Source: Bacteriovorax sp. BSW11_IV
Lineage (GTDB): Bacteria; Bdellovibrionota; Bacteriovoracia; Bacteriovoracales; Bacteriovoracaceae
Assembly (NCBI RefSeq): GCF_000447755.1
Contig: NZ_AUNE01000038.1
Coordinates: forward strand, 1-64,000
Reading direction: 5' to 3'
DNA length: 64,000 nucleotides
Shown: positions 42,081 through 51,402 of the stretch, one piece after another
How the letters are laid out: each line of letters begins with the position of its first letter
Numbering within the stretch: position 1 is the first letter of the stretch
The notes under the pieces: model-generated
The model's input: only the letters and a program-made list of their open reading frames with translations
Database searches by the model: none
What the model was told of the DNA's origin: nothing
Translations under genes and position numbers: made by a program

Positions 42081-43702
42081 TACATATTTAAGCTAACCCC
42101 AGCAGGCTTAACAATCGATAGAAGTGATTGGAATGCCTTAGTTACTTGAAGTGCCATCTTATGTCCTGCCTTAGACTCGACTTTTTTAATCTCTCCATAA
42201 TTATCGTAAGCTACGTTAATTTTACCAACTTGATCCATTGCGATCTCAACAGGCTTTCCAAGAGCATTGTACTTGAATGACAGTGTTCTCTTAGACTTCG
42301 AAGCCATGTCCTGATCTACCATCTTCTGAATACGACCTTTTGAATCGTAAATTAGAAGAACAGCTTTTTCCTTATTGAATGCTTTTTTAAGGTTACCTGT
42401 TTTGTCATACTCAAAGTTTGTCCAACCTTTGTTATCTACGACTCTTGTAATCTTGTTAAACTTGTCATGGTAAGCAAGTTCAACGTAATCACCGCGAGAA
42501 GAAGACTTCTTAGTTAATAAACCTTTGCTGTTATATTCAAAAGTTGTAACTTCTTTTCCTCTCGTAATTTTAAGTGGAAGAGAACAACATTCAGAATAAA
42601 TTGTTTCAGTTTTAAGACCATTAATGTCAGTTAAGATTCTGTAAGTATAGTGTGAACCATCTGGTTTCGTTTTAATTTCATACTCATAACGATTAGAAAC
42701 CTCTCTTCCACCTGGTGACTTTTTCCCTACAACTGTCCAGTAATGAAATTCTGGATTCTTAGGATTTGAACCATAGTCATAAGAAGTAATCTCACCATTT
42801 TTTTCTTTAACAGAAGCTACGAACTGAGTCTTTGGAGTATAAGCGATATCCATTGAAGAACCATCTTTATAACCAATCTTGATCATATTGTGATTTGTAT
42901 CGTATGAATACTTGAACACGTTTCCAGCAACGTCAGTTGATTCAGTTAAATCATCACCATTGTACTTATATAGTGTTTTCTTTCCACCTGTAGAGCTGAT
43001 TGACTTAACTTTTCCGTCTTCGTACCAGTCAAAGAAAAGTTGCTTACCTTGAGAATCTTTGATTGATTTAAGCTTTCCACCTTTCCAATCTAGATTAACA
43101 ATGTATCCGTTCTTATCTTTGATTTCTGTAAGATTTCCATCTTCATCAAATAGTTGCGACTTTCCGTCGTTATATGCTCTTTTGAAACCGTTTTTAACTT
43201 TTTCTACAGTTTGAAGACCTCTAACGTTAGAATAAAGCATTGTTCCTGCAGCAATTTCAGACTTCACTTTATATCTCTTAGCATAAGCTTGTCTTAGGTC
43301 TGCATCGTTAGTTAGTTTTTCAACTAGCTTGTCAGCAACGTTTTGGGCCAGAGAAGTTTTCTTTCTCATTGCCTCAACAATTTTCTGAGCTGCTCTTTTT
43401 GGATCTACGGCCTCTTTAGGAGTAAATCTTGTTAAAGCTCCTGCACCATACTCATGTACGACAACTGAACCATCAGCTGATACCGTTAGAGATGTCTCAT
43501 AATCAGAACCCCAACCAAATCCAAACCAACCTTTTTCAGTTGATTTCGAGTTATACGTTCTTGAGATCTCTAAATCATGACCGCCACCCGGTACGATAAT
43601 ATCTGAATACGAAATGAAAAAGTTTCCGTTTTTCAGGTTCACACCAGCAAGCGCCGTAAGTGGCATTAAAAGTAGAAGCAGTAATTTTGTTAAAAACTTC
43701 AT
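42080..43702 (-). CDS. Exported RHS/YD-repeat protein
   Basis: 540 aa. Signal peptide MKFLTKLLLLLLMPLTALAG. Next is an RHS N-terminal segment (NGNFFISYSDIIVPGGGHDL, RTYNSKSTEKGWFGFGWGSD). From about residue 195 onward there are YD-type repeats (LFDEDGNLTEIKDKNGYIVN, YKYNGDDLTESTDVAGNVFK, FEYDKTGNLKKAF, FKYNALGKPVEIAMD). It lacks a variable toxin-like C-terminus and the DPxG core-associated region, so it looks like a shell or adhesive protein, not a polymorphic toxin. It lies 80 bases downstream of the Tad platform gene on the same strand. Confidence 0.85.
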   Translation of the reverse strand: MKFLTKLLLLLLMPLTALAGVNLKNGNFFISYSDIIVPGGGHDLEISRTYNSKSTEKGWFGFGWGSDYETSLTVSADGSVVVHEYGAGALTRFTPKEAVDPKRAAQKIVEAMRKKTSLAQNVADKLVEKLTNDADLRQAYAKRYKVKSEIAAGTMLYSNVRGLQTVEKVKNGFKRAYNDGKSQLFDEDGNLTEIKDKNGYIVNLDWKGGKLKSIKDSQGKQLFFDWYEDGKVKSISSTGGKKTLYKYNGDDLTESTDVAGNVFKYSYDTNHNMIKIGYKDGSSMDIAYTPKTQFVASVKEKNGEITSYDYGSNPKNPEFHYWTVVGKKSPGGREVSNRYEYEIKTKPDGSHYTYRILTDINGLKTETIYSECCSLPLKITRGKEVTTFEYNSKGLLTKKSSSRGDYVELAYHDKFNKITRVVDNKGWTNFEYDKTGNLKKAFNKEKAVLLIYDSKGRIQKMVDQDMASKSKRTLSFKYNALGKPVEIAMDQVGKINVAYDNYGEIKKVESKAGHKMALQVTKAFQSLLSIVKPAGVSLNM

Positions 43703-43783
43703 TGTCTAATCCTTATTTCCAACACAGAGTTCATCTTCTCTAGTTTCTGTTCGGTAATTATAAAAAAACACTTTAGGAATATA

Positions 43784-44674
43784 TTAAATTTTAATCTTCA
43801 CAATCTTCATAATTACGGTAAGTCCCGCTATTGTTAGGAGTAAAGCACCGATCATTATTATAATACCAAGTGGCTTTTCAAACATCCTTTCCATAGATCG
43901 CGGGTCCGAAAAGTAATAAATAATACCTATTGCAAACGGCATCGATGCAATTGTAAACCCTTGAAATTTCCCTTGTGCCGTATAGGTATCAACCTTCTGC
44001 TGTAAACGAACACGCTCTCGAATTACATCAACAATAGTGTCAAAAACTTCAGCAAGGTTACCCCCTGTCTCCCTCAAGATATTAACACTCGATACAAACA
44101 TATCGTTATCTTCTGTCGGCACTCTTTTGGCGAGGTTTTCAAAGCACTCTTCTAATGGCACACCAATTCTATTTTGTTGTAAAATCAGATTATATTCTTG
44201 AGATATGGGTGCTGGCATCTCATCTACAACCATCCCTACCGCCTGTGGTAGTGATAAACCGGCCCTAATTCCGTTCGAAAGAAGGGTCATGGCATCGACC
44301 ATTTGTGCGGCATATTTTTTAATTCTTTTCTCAACTAAATAATCCATAAAAGGCTTAGGAATTTTAAAGCCTAGAAATGTCATAATTAGGCCCATGATTA
44401 GACCAAGAATCCACTTTCCAATAGCTCCAAACAAAAGAATAGTGATTGCACCCGAACCAACAGATAGGGCCAACAGAGCATAAGTGATTTTATTTGGATC
44501 AATCTCAATGAATAACAACTCTAGTTTTTCGAGAATATACGTTCTCGTTCCAAGCGTTTGCCTTTCAATGAATTCAAAAATATTTACTGCATACTTAAAA
44601 CTGAATGCAAAAATCATGATCCCAACGAGACCAATCATACCTTTTTGTCCTAACAATTCTAAAAATACAGACAT
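43784..44674 (-). CDS. Tad pilus inner-membrane platform protein (TadB/TadC type)
   Basis: 296 aa, T2SSF domain. Membrane segments lie near residues 10-28, 62-80, 85-105, 240-258 and 268-290. The cytoplasmic part has ALTLLSNGIRAGLSL-type helices (AMTLLSNGIRAGLSLPQAVG, NILRETGGNLAEVFDTI). It works with the TadA ATPase to assemble the pilus. Usual Tad loci have two such proteins (TadB and TadC), and only one is found here. It lies 7 bases after the ATPase fusion gene. Confidence 0.9.
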   Translation of the reverse strand: MSVFLELLGQKGMIGLVGIMIFAFSFKYAVNIFEFIERQTLGTRTYILEKLELLFIEIDPNKITYALLALSVGSGAITILLFGAIGKWILGLIMGLIMTFLGFKIPKPFMDYLVEKRIKKYAAQMVDAMTLLSNGIRAGLSLPQAVGMVVDEMPAPISQEYNLILQQNRIGVPLEECFENLAKRVPTEDNDMFVSSVNILRETGGNLAEVFDTIVDVIRERVRLQQKVDTYTAQGKFQGFTIASMPFAIGIIYYFSDPRSMERMFEKPLGIIIMIGALLLTIAGLTVIMKIVKIKI

Positions 44675-44681
44675 CTCTTAC

Positions 44682-46913
44682 CTACTTCTTAATCGGCTTT
44701 TTAGGTGGTACCTTTCCGCCTGGCGCTGGTCCACCTGGTCTTGGAGCCCCTTGATTTCCAGGGCCCGACTGTGGAGTTTGTGCAACAGGCGCCGAAGGCG
44801 TATTACTAAATAGCCCACGAGGAATGTTGTAACCTTTCTTTTCGAGGATCTCGATGAATTTAGGAATGAAACCACTCGCTTGAAATTCACCGATAATCTT
44901 CCCGTTTTTATCCATGTCTTTTTGGTTGAAAGTATAAATATCCTGCAATGTAACGACATCACCTTGCATTCCACCAATTTCTGTAATGTGAGTGATCTTT
45001 CTCGATCCATCATCAAGACGTTTTTGCTGAATAATAATATGAACAGCAGCTGCAATCATTTCACGAATGGCCTTAGGAGTTAAACCAGCACCAGCATACT
45101 GAACAAGAGTCTCAATACGACCAATACACTCTCTAGGATTATTTGAGTGAACTGTTGTCATAGAGCCGTCGTGACCAGTTCCCATGGCCTGAAGCATATC
45201 AAGAGTTTCACCACCACGACACTCACCAACGACAATTCTATCTGGTCTCATCCTTAGGGTTTGTTTTACAAGACAGCGGATATCAATTTCCCCATCGCCT
45301 TCTAAAGATGGCGGACGTGTTTCTAATCGAACAATATGATCTTGAGGAAAGTTAAGCTCGGCAGAGTCTTCGCACGTAATGATACGTTCATTGGCCTGAA
45401 TGAAACCACCCAAGATATTTACAAGAGTCGTTTTACCGGAACCAGTACCACCACTTACGATAATATTTCTATGGGCCTCAACTGCAATTCTCATAAAGTC
45501 GGCCATATTCTGAGTTAGAGTACCAAATTTAACAAAATCTTTGTATGTCAGTCGGTGCTCTGGGAATTTTCTGATTGTAATTACACAACCATCAATTGCT
45601 GAAGGTGGGATAATAGCGTGTACACGTGATCCATCTTTAAGACGAGCATCTACATAAGGAGTTTTCTCATCAATACGACGACCAATTGGAGCAACAATTC
45701 TTTCAATTACGTTTAGAACTTGCCTATCATTTGTGAAGGTAATATCAGACTTTTTAATCTTACCACCATGTTCATAGTAGATTTTATTAGGTCCAACAAC
45801 CATGATCTCTGAACACTCTTTATCGGCCAGAAGATCTTCTAGTGGTCCAAGCCCTAGTGCTTCATCTAGAACTTCTTTTACAATTCTGTTCATATCTTCA
45901 CGACTTTTCAGAATTGACTTCGTATCTTCTTTACCAAGAATTTCTACGACTTTTTTCTTCGTTTGTTCACGTAAAATAACTTGCGCCTTAGGATCTGAAT
46001 CATCAGTTTTTTTAAGATCCATTTCATCAACAAGCGCTTTGTGAATTCTGGACTTTAAATCAGTCCAAACGTTTTTAGATTTTGGATCGACTGGACCACC
46101 AGACGCTCCTCCTCCAGAATCTGCCGCTTGCCCCATATCTTTGGGACGAGCAATCGCTTCTAGAGTTCTAAGAATATTCTTTTGTTGAATTTTACTTACA
46201 CACTCAATAACACCGCGAGAAAAAGCACTTCCTTTTGCAACAAGTACGGCAGGCTTTTTTTGGTTTAGAGCAAGGACACATGTTTGTTCGTCTTTTGGAA
46301 CTGCAGCAAAAACTGGTTTTCCGATCGTTTTCCCAATAACCTCAGTTGTAACAGGATGTCCCTTTTGATTTTGATTCACAATGACTTGAATCATATCTTT
46401 AGGAAAAAGCATCGTTACAAGATCTGAGTACATTCTCTTAGTCTGATTCAAAGCAAGAATATCTGGAGTCACAACCATAAAGATCATTGTAGAAAACTCT
46501 AATGCCTTTAGTGTTAATGGTGTCAGCTCAGATCCACCATCAATGATCGTTATAGGAAACAAACCAGTCGCGGCCTTAAGTGTTTTCCCCATTCCTTCTG
46601 AATCAATAGAGTCACTTTCATTAGGATCAGTTGGCATACTGATATAATTGACGCCACTTGGATGCGGAGTTATGAATTGAATAATACTTTTTGGATCAAT
46701 TGCTCCACCAAAAGAAGCAATATCGCGTACTGTTTTTTTAGGTTTGATACCTGTAATAAAGTTTTGATCCCCACTAGCTCGTTGATCAAAGTCCATAAAA
46801 AGAACTTTCATGCGTGCTTCTGTGGCATATGCAAAAGCTAAGTTGGCAGCAAATTGAGATTTCCCTTGTCCGCCCTTAGCTCCAATTACTGTGATAATGT
46901 GACCTTTGGCCAT
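44682..46913 (-). CDS. TadZ-TadA (CpaE-CpaF) fusion ATPase
   Basis: 743 aa. Residues 1 to about 245 are a ParA/MinD-like ATPase (TadZ/CpaE) with a deviant Walker A (GAKGGQGKSQFAANLAFAY). A linker of about 40 residues (SGGGASGGPVDPK) follows. Residues about 290-700 are the secretion ATPase TadA/CpaF, with Walker A GGTGSGKTTLVNILGG, the Asp/His boxes (CEDSAELNF) and Walker B region RPDRIVVGECRGGETLDML. A Pro/Gly-rich tail ends it. The fusion would tie pole localisation to pilus assembly. It overlaps the secretin stop by one base. Confidence 0.95.
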   Translation of the reverse strand: MAKGHIITVIGAKGGQGKSQFAANLAFAYATEARMKVLFMDFDQRASGDQNFITGIKPKKTVRDIASFGGAIDPKSIIQFITPHPSGVNYISMPTDPNESDSIDSEGMGKTLKAATGLFPITIIDGGSELTPLTLKALEFSTMIFMVVTPDILALNQTKRMYSDLVTMLFPKDMIQVIVNQNQKGHPVTTEVIGKTIGKPVFAAVPKDEQTCVLALNQKKPAVLVAKGSAFSRGVIECVSKIQQKNILRTLEAIARPKDMGQAADSGGGASGGPVDPKSKNVWTDLKSRIHKALVDEMDLKKTDDSDPKAQVILREQTKKKVVEILGKEDTKSILKSREDMNRIVKEVLDEALGLGPLEDLLADKECSEIMVVGPNKIYYEHGGKIKKSDITFTNDRQVLNVIERIVAPIGRRIDEKTPYVDARLKDGSRVHAIIPPSAIDGCVITIRKFPEHRLTYKDFVKFGTLTQNMADFMRIAVEAHRNIIVSGGTGSGKTTLVNILGGFIQANERIITCEDSAELNFPQDHIVRLETRPPSLEGDGEIDIRCLVKQTLRMRPDRIVVGECRGGETLDMLQAMGTGHDGSMTTVHSNNPRECIGRIETLVQYAGAGLTPKAIREMIAAAVHIIIQQKRLDDGSRKITHITEIGGMQGDVVTLQDIYTFNQKDMDKNGKIIGEFQASGFIPKFIEILEKKGYNIPRGLFSNTPSAPVAQTPQSGPGNQGAPRPGGPAPGGKVPPKKPIKK

Positions 46914-48397
46914 TATCTTGTTCTCCTTCTAAACTTTCTTTGTATTTCTTCAGTACCCTGTGAGGCCGACTGAATGATCTCAGGAGTGACGAAGACAACA
47001 AACTGACTTTTGGCAGTTGTATATCCTTTAGACCTGATGAAAGAGAGAAAGCCTGTACCATTTTCAACTTGATCAACACCATTAGGTGAATCTTTATCAT
47101 AAGAAGTTGTACTAGAACTTACGACAACTCCACCAACGACAGCTGATTCTTTAGATTTAACAACAACTGATGTACTAATATCGTTCGCAAATTTTTCTGG
47201 CGGATTACCTTGAGTCGAGCTGACCGAAATCCCTAGAGCAAGATCAATACTTTCCCCTGCTAGAATAGTTGGTGTCACGTTTAAATTAAATCCGGCCTCA
47301 ACACTTTCTGCTCTCGTAAATTCTTGAGTTCCTACACCAAAAGTTTTTGTCGAACTTTTCTTCAGAGTTCCTCTTGTTTGGTTTTTAGTAACGATAATCC
47401 CAGATTGGATAACTCTTGCATATCCAGCGGCCTTGGCTGATGACAACTTCGGAAATAGGTTTGAAATCGTTCCAGTAAGTGTCCCATCAGATTTTGTAGT
47501 CACACCACCATCCGTTGTTTTACCGAAACTAACACTTCCACCACCGTCACTTAGAGTTGGAGTCCATTTGAAACCAAAAAGCTTATTGTATGATTTTGTT
47601 AATTCTACAAATTGAGCTGTAATTTTAATCAATTTTGGCGGCGGCTGTGGCTGACTTTTTTCATTAACAACAATAAAGTTATTTATAATCGCCTTCTGAC
47701 TCGAAGTTTGGACCGCATCTTTTCTTCTGGCCAAACTTTCAATTCTGTCTGGGATATATGCAACAGCAATTTGCTCGGCACGAACTTTATCATTTGCATT
47801 TGTTACAATACCCTCTAACCAGTAGGCACCATTAACAACTCTTACAGTTACATCTCTCATGGCACTTTTTTGAATTTCTTCCTGCATTTTTTTAGCAATA
47901 ACTCTTTGAGTTTGTGGTGAAAGCTCAACTAGTGATAGGACATCAGGATATTTTTCCAAGATAGTAACAACGCGTCCAATATCATTGGGAACAACTATGT
48001 TTCCACCAATGTAAACCAGATCACCTTTTACACCAATCTCAAGACCTTCAACGTCACCGAGGAAATCTTTAAGTTTTTGTACAACAGTAGACTGATCATT
48101 TGCCGTAATATTAATAAGATATTTTGCTTTAATATCACCAACTGTATTTCTAATTGTTAAAGAAGTCTTACCAGGCTTTCTTCCTTTAAAAGTAATCTCT
48201 CTTTTCTGAGGAATAAGCTGATAGTTTAGAATTGATTCATTACCAATTTGAACTTTCGTCGAAGGGGCAAAGTCTAATTTTTCAATGTGATCAATCCCCA
48301 AAACAATATCAACGATCTTCTCAGGAACCTCTTGAGCTTCCTGCGAGAAAGTATTTATTGTTATCAATGCTAGAATTACAAATAGGTATTTTTTCAT
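46913..48397 (-). CDS. Tad pilus secretin (CpaC/RcpA)
   Basis: 494 aa. Signal peptide MKKYLFVILALITINTFSQ. An N-terminal pilus-assembly domain follows (IVLGIDHIEKLDFAPSTKVQ ... ITFKGRKPGKTSLTIRNTVG), then BON-like modules, and a C-terminal secretin domain (VEAGFNLNVTPTILAGESID, ending FVVFVTPEII). It forms the outer-membrane pore. It lies 2 bases after CpaB. Confidence 0.93.
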   Translation of the reverse strand: MKKYLFVILALITINTFSQEAQEVPEKIVDIVLGIDHIEKLDFAPSTKVQIGNESILNYQLIPQKREITFKGRKPGKTSLTIRNTVGDIKAKYLINITANDQSTVVQKLKDFLGDVEGLEIGVKGDLVYIGGNIVVPNDIGRVVTILEKYPDVLSLVELSPQTQRVIAKKMQEEIQKSAMRDVTVRVVNGAYWLEGIVTNANDKVRAEQIAVAYIPDRIESLARRKDAVQTSSQKAIINNFIVVNEKSQPQPPPKLIKITAQFVELTKSYNKLFGFKWTPTLSDGGGSVSFGKTTDGGVTTKSDGTLTGTISNLFPKLSSAKAAGYARVIQSGIIVTKNQTRGTLKKSSTKTFGVGTQEFTRAESVEAGFNLNVTPTILAGESIDLALGISVSSTQGNPPEKFANDISTSVVVKSKESAVVGGVVVSSSTTSYDKDSPNGVDQVENGTGFLSFIRSKGYTTAKSQFVVFVTPEIIQSASQGTEEIQRKFRRRTR

Positions 48398-48399
48398 AT

Positions 48400-49206
48400 T
48401 TATTGCTTATATTTGTCAGAGAAAAATTGTTTTGCTTTAAGTGCAGCATCTTCTCCAAGAACATCATAAAGTCTTGTGTCACCAATATTTACTTTTTGCT
48501 TATCGTTTACGTTCCTTAAACTTAGAATTGGTTTGAATGACCCATAAGTTAATAGGAAAAAGACTTTTTGCACTTGAAATGGATCAAGCTCAAGCGTTAC
48601 AGTGTTGTAACTTGAATATGTATTTAAATGCATTTTCTTAATTACTGTTGGTGTTTCAACACCAATGATAGGTAGGTTATTCGATACACTCATACCAGTA
48701 GAAAGAACGCGAACGTCTTGTAAAATTGTCTTTGCCGCCTGCTTATCTTTTTGCCCTGATGAATAATCAAGAGCTGCAATTACATCGACTCTATCACCTG
48801 GCTTAATAAGCTTACTTACGGCCTGTTGATCATTTAAACTAATCGCAATCGCTCTTTTCCCAACTGAAACTTCTCGAGAAAGACCCGTTTTCTCACCAGG
48901 AAAAGTTAATCTCGGTTTTGTAATTTGTTCACCTTTCAAAATCGGAACTGTCGCAACCGTATTTTCAACTTCTCTCATTGTTTTAAAGTGTCCGGGCGCT
49001 AAAAAGTTTTGCGGAACGTTTTTAACTGTAACTTTTGAATCATCAATAAGCTCAAACTCTTTAATATCTGTTTTTGCAACGACAACTGAACTCATTGTTC
49101 CATAGAGTTTTGTAAAATGTGTTTTTTGATCTTCTACGTATGTATAAACCATGAACATGGCAAATAACGAAATAACCAAAGCTAATGTGAATGAACGTGT
49201 ATTCAT
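48400..49206 (-). CDS. Tad pilus assembly protein CpaB/RcpC
   Basis: 268 aa. N-terminal membrane anchor (FTLALVISLFAMFMVYTYV), then an SAF domain (VVVAKTDIKEFELIDDSKVT, GEQITKPRLT) and the CpaB C-terminal region (KRAIAISLNDQQAVSKLIKP, GDRVDVIAAL). It is a periplasmic partner of the secretin. First of the cpaB-cpaC-tadZA-tadB run, separated by 79 bases from the prepilin genes. Confidence 0.93.
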   Translation of the reverse strand: MNTRSFTLALVISLFAMFMVYTYVEDQKTHFTKLYGTMSSVVVAKTDIKEFELIDDSKVTVKNVPQNFLAPGHFKTMREVENTVATVPILKGEQITKPRLTFPGEKTGLSREVSVGKRAIAISLNDQQAVSKLIKPGDRVDVIAALDYSSGQKDKQAAKTILQDVRVLSTGMSVSNNLPIIGVETPTVIKKMHLNTYSSYNTVTLELDPFQVQKVFFLLTYGSFKPILSLRNVNDKQKVNIGDTRLYDVLGEDAALKAKQFFSDKYKQ

Positions 49207-49285
49207 AGGGCCTCTTTACCTAAATCCTCGTTTTAATTAAATTTTAACATCTAAGGATTTCTAAAGAAGGCGGCAATAAATGCTC

Positions 49286-49807
49286 TTACTTGATGATGCA
49301 GCTCCCAAAGCCTCTTTGGAAGTAGCTTCGAGTATAAATATTGTTATCTATTTTATAGGTTTCTCCACACAGGCCATAGAAAGTAAATACTCTAACAAAG
49401 TCTGTGATGACCTCTACATTTTGATCCTCACATTCTTCTTGAGGTATTTGAGCACCAGGAATTCTATTATATTTATAACAAGAGCCCCCGTATTGATCAT
49501 TACCGGAGCCCGCACTTTTGAATGCACCATAGCCGACAACAAAAACAGCTGACTGAGTTGCTCCAGCTTGAGTGTAAATTCTTAAATCCTCTGCTGTTGG
49601 AAATGTTGAATTACTTAACAGTAGATTTGTATAAGCATAACCCCGAGTTGCTTTTTGTTGATTAATAGATGCATTAATCGCATTACCCGAGTTAATAAGT
49701 ACTGTTACGAGATACATTAATAGAGGTAAAAAAATAATGAACTCAAATAGAGCTTGACCACTTTCCTTTGGATTTAAATCATCTCTACGCTCTCTCATTG
49801 CTAGCAT
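49286..49807 (-). CDS. TadE-like pseudopilin 1
   Basis: 173 aa (170 if the ATG at 49798 is used, which has GGA eight bases upstream). Class III prepilin leader: NPKESGQALFEFIIFLPLLM (cleavage after Gly, Glu at +5). One membrane helix (FIIFLPLLMYLVTVLINSG) and a C-terminal periplasmic domain with several Cys follow. It resembles TadE/TadF minor pilins. It overlaps the preceding prepilin gene by 7 bases. Confidence 0.85.
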   Translation of the reverse strand: MLAMRERRDDLNPKESGQALFEFIIFLPLLMYLVTVLINSGNAINASINQQKATRGYAYTNLLLSNSTFPTAEDLRIYTQAGATQSAVFVVGYGAFKSAGSGNDQYGGSCYKYNRIPGAQIPQEECEDQNVEVITDFVRVFTFYGLCGETYKIDNNIYTRSYFQRGFGSCIIK

Positions 49808-50370
49808 CCGTTATCAAAGAATGTGGCATGGGTTTCACAAGATCCGATGACACTAGTTATTGCACTACAAACTTGGGTCAGACACTCAAAACGACTTGGC
49901 TCCCTACCAAGAAAAGATTCTGAAACTAGATTCATCTCTTTTCCTGCACCGATAAGCATTGGAGAAGGAAATCGTTGTGTAAAATTAACGACAGTACCTA
50001 CATAATATTTTTTCCCTACTGTCTGGGGATCATTAACTGAGATTTTGTCATCAATACCAGGAATAAAAAGACCAACTCTATAACTCAAGAAAGTTTTCTT
50101 TGCTTCATTAAATGCAATTGCATCTGTTCCAATTGGATTTGATAAATTATCGTCAAACACGAGATATGTGCGACTGGCCATATAGTTGGCATAATGAACA
50201 AGGTAGCCATTGGTATAGGAAAGAGACAATCTTACAAATAAGAAAATAAATCCAGCTGCAAAAATAAATGTCGTTAGAAATTCAATCGTCGATTGCCCAG
50301 CTTCACTAATCTGGGTATGTTTTGATCGGTGTAAAGAATCTCTTTTCGCCGCTTTCAAGATCATATGTAT
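49801..50370 (-). CDS. TadE-like pseudopilin 2
   Basis: 189 aa from the ATG at 50370, chosen for GGAG just upstream. It overlaps the preceding prepilin gene by 65 bases, unusually long. Prepilin leader SEAGQSTIEFLTTFIFAAGF, then one helix. The C-terminal domain has four Cys (FECLTQVCSAITSVIGSCET and the final NGC). No in-frame ATG, GTG or TTG is found downstream of the overlap before the prepilin leader. Confidence 0.82.
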   Translation of the reverse strand: MHMILKAAKRDSLHRSKHTQISEAGQSTIEFLTTFIFAAGFIFLFVRLSLSYTNGYLVHYANYMASRTYLVFDDNLSNPIGTDAIAFNEAKKTFLSYRVGLFIPGIDDKISVNDPQTVGKKYYVGTVVNFTQRFPSPMLIGAGKEMNLVSESFLGREPSRFECLTQVCSAITSVIGSCETHATFFDNGC

Positions 50371-50611
50371 CATGCGCTCCTGCATAGCCATTAACATTTA
50401 AGTTAACCCCATCAACTCCATGACGGTAAGAATATTCAACTTTCCTTCTTAGTATATCAAAAACCTGAGAATTTGGTCCAAATAGTTTCAAGAAGGGCTG
50501 ACTTCTAAATATAGTCATTCCTAAGGTAACAAGAACTGAGAGTAATAAAATATACTCTACGGTACTTTGTCCTGCCTGTTTTTTTCTTAAATCAGATTTA
50601 GTTCTTTGCAT
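50306..50611 (-). CDS. Flp/TadE-like pseudopilin 3
   Basis: 101 aa from the ATG at 50611 (a TTG five codons earlier is also open). Leader RKKQAGQSTVEYILLLSVLV (Gly then Gln-Ser-Thr-Val-Glu), one helix, then a polar C-terminal domain with FFTPIKTYPD. It overlaps both the prepilin peptidase gene upstream and the next pseudopilin gene downstream. Confidence 0.82.
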   Translation of the reverse strand: MQRTKSDLRKKQAGQSTVEYILLLSVLVTLGMTIFRSQPFLKLFGPNSQVFDILRRKVEYSYRHGVDGVNLNVNGYAGAHDTYDLESGEKRFFTPIKTYPD

Positions 50612-51090
50612 CCAAATACTATCCAAGCTAACAACACTAATGGAGTATAAGGAAATTTTTTTCCAAACACACCTGCAATTATTTTCTTCTCTTTTATACC
50701 CAAGTAAACCAAAATTTTTTCTCTATTTAAAATAATATTTTTAATGGCGAGGGTTCCACCTACAATTACTGTTATCCAAGTTAAATAGTATAAAAACTCA
50801 ATCTGTTGGCGCTCACTTAATATGAGTAAAAAGCTAGAAATGAACTTTACGTCCCCTGCACCAGCAACGTTAAATACAAAAAGAATAAACCCTACTGTTA
50901 CAAAACAAACTGGTATGACTAAGGCCTTCCAATCAAATATTCCATTCATGGCATTATATGAAGTGATTAATCCAAAAATTAAAATGTGGAATACACTCCA
51001 GATATTTGCGACTTTACGAACCTTCAAATCAACATAGGACACTATTAAAAGTTCAATAATCATGAATATGAACAGAGTTGTAAAAATCAT
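50587..51090 (-). CDS. Prepilin peptidase (TadV/CpaA)
   Basis: 167 aa, about six membrane helices. Short A24-family peptidase: the first catalytic Asp is in VSYVDLKVRKVAN and the second in the GxGD motif (VAGAGDVKFISS). It cleaves Flp and TadE-type leaders after Gly. It shares one base with the preceding prepilin gene. Confidence 0.92.
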   Translation of the reverse strand: MIFTTLFIFMIIELLIVSYVDLKVRKVANIWSVFHILIFGLITSYNAMNGIFDWKALVIPVCFVTVGFILFVFNVAGAGDVKFISSFLLILSERQQIEFLYYLTWITVIVGGTLAIKNIILNREKILVYLGIKEKKIIAGVFGKKFPYTPLVLLAWIVFGCKELNLI

Positions 51091-51296
51091 TAGAACCTTT
51101 TATTGATGTAACCATTATGAAAACAGTTACGATTACAGGCTCCAACAGATAGCTGCTGAGTTAATTGATAGGCCAGTCCGCCAATATATGTCCCAAATGA
51201 AGTACTGATGATCTTAACCATATTCACTGAAATGACGGCTAAAAATCCAAAGATAATAAGATATTCAATGAGGGCCTGCCCCTTTTGCTTTTTCAT
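51090..51296 (-). CDS. Flp-like prepilin 2
   Basis: 68 aa. Leader MKKQKGQALIEYLIIFGFLA (Gly-Gln cleavage, Glu at +5), one helix, and a short C-terminus with two Cys (VGACNRNCFHNGYINKRF). No SD is seen before the ATG. It may depend on transcription past the attenuator-like hairpin between it and the first Flp gene. Confidence 0.8.
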   Translation of the reverse strand: MKKQKGQALIEYLIIFGFLAVISVNMVKIISTSFGTYIGGLAYQLTQQLSVGACNRNCFHNGYINKRF

Positions 51297-51334
51297 GGAT
51301 TAATTTTAATTGAATATCAAATAAACGACAAAGA

Positions 51335-51353
51335 GAAGGAATCTTATTCCCTC
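51335..51353 (-). other. Hairpin between Flp gene and the rest of the locus
   Basis: GAAGGAAT (51335-51342) pairs with ATTCCCTC (51346-51353) with one mismatch. It lies in the 106-base gap after the first Flp gene. On the minus strand it is followed by a pyrimidine-rich TTCTCTTTG. It could reduce read-through or protect the pilin mRNA 3' end. Confidence 0.4.
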
Positions 51354-51402
51354 CCTAAGCTATAGAAATGTGAGTTCGAAAAACTTAAGATACAAATTGA
51401 TC

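Noticed and set aside
41769-42149. Plus-strand ORF of 126 aa opposite peptide 3 and the RHS gene end
   Set aside because: Antisense to two well-supported minus-strand genes, no SD, composition typical of a shadow frame.
44678-45055. Minus-strand ORF of 125 aa in another frame of the TadZ-TadA gene
   Set aside because: Fully overlaps the conserved C-terminal end of the fusion; no SD or family.
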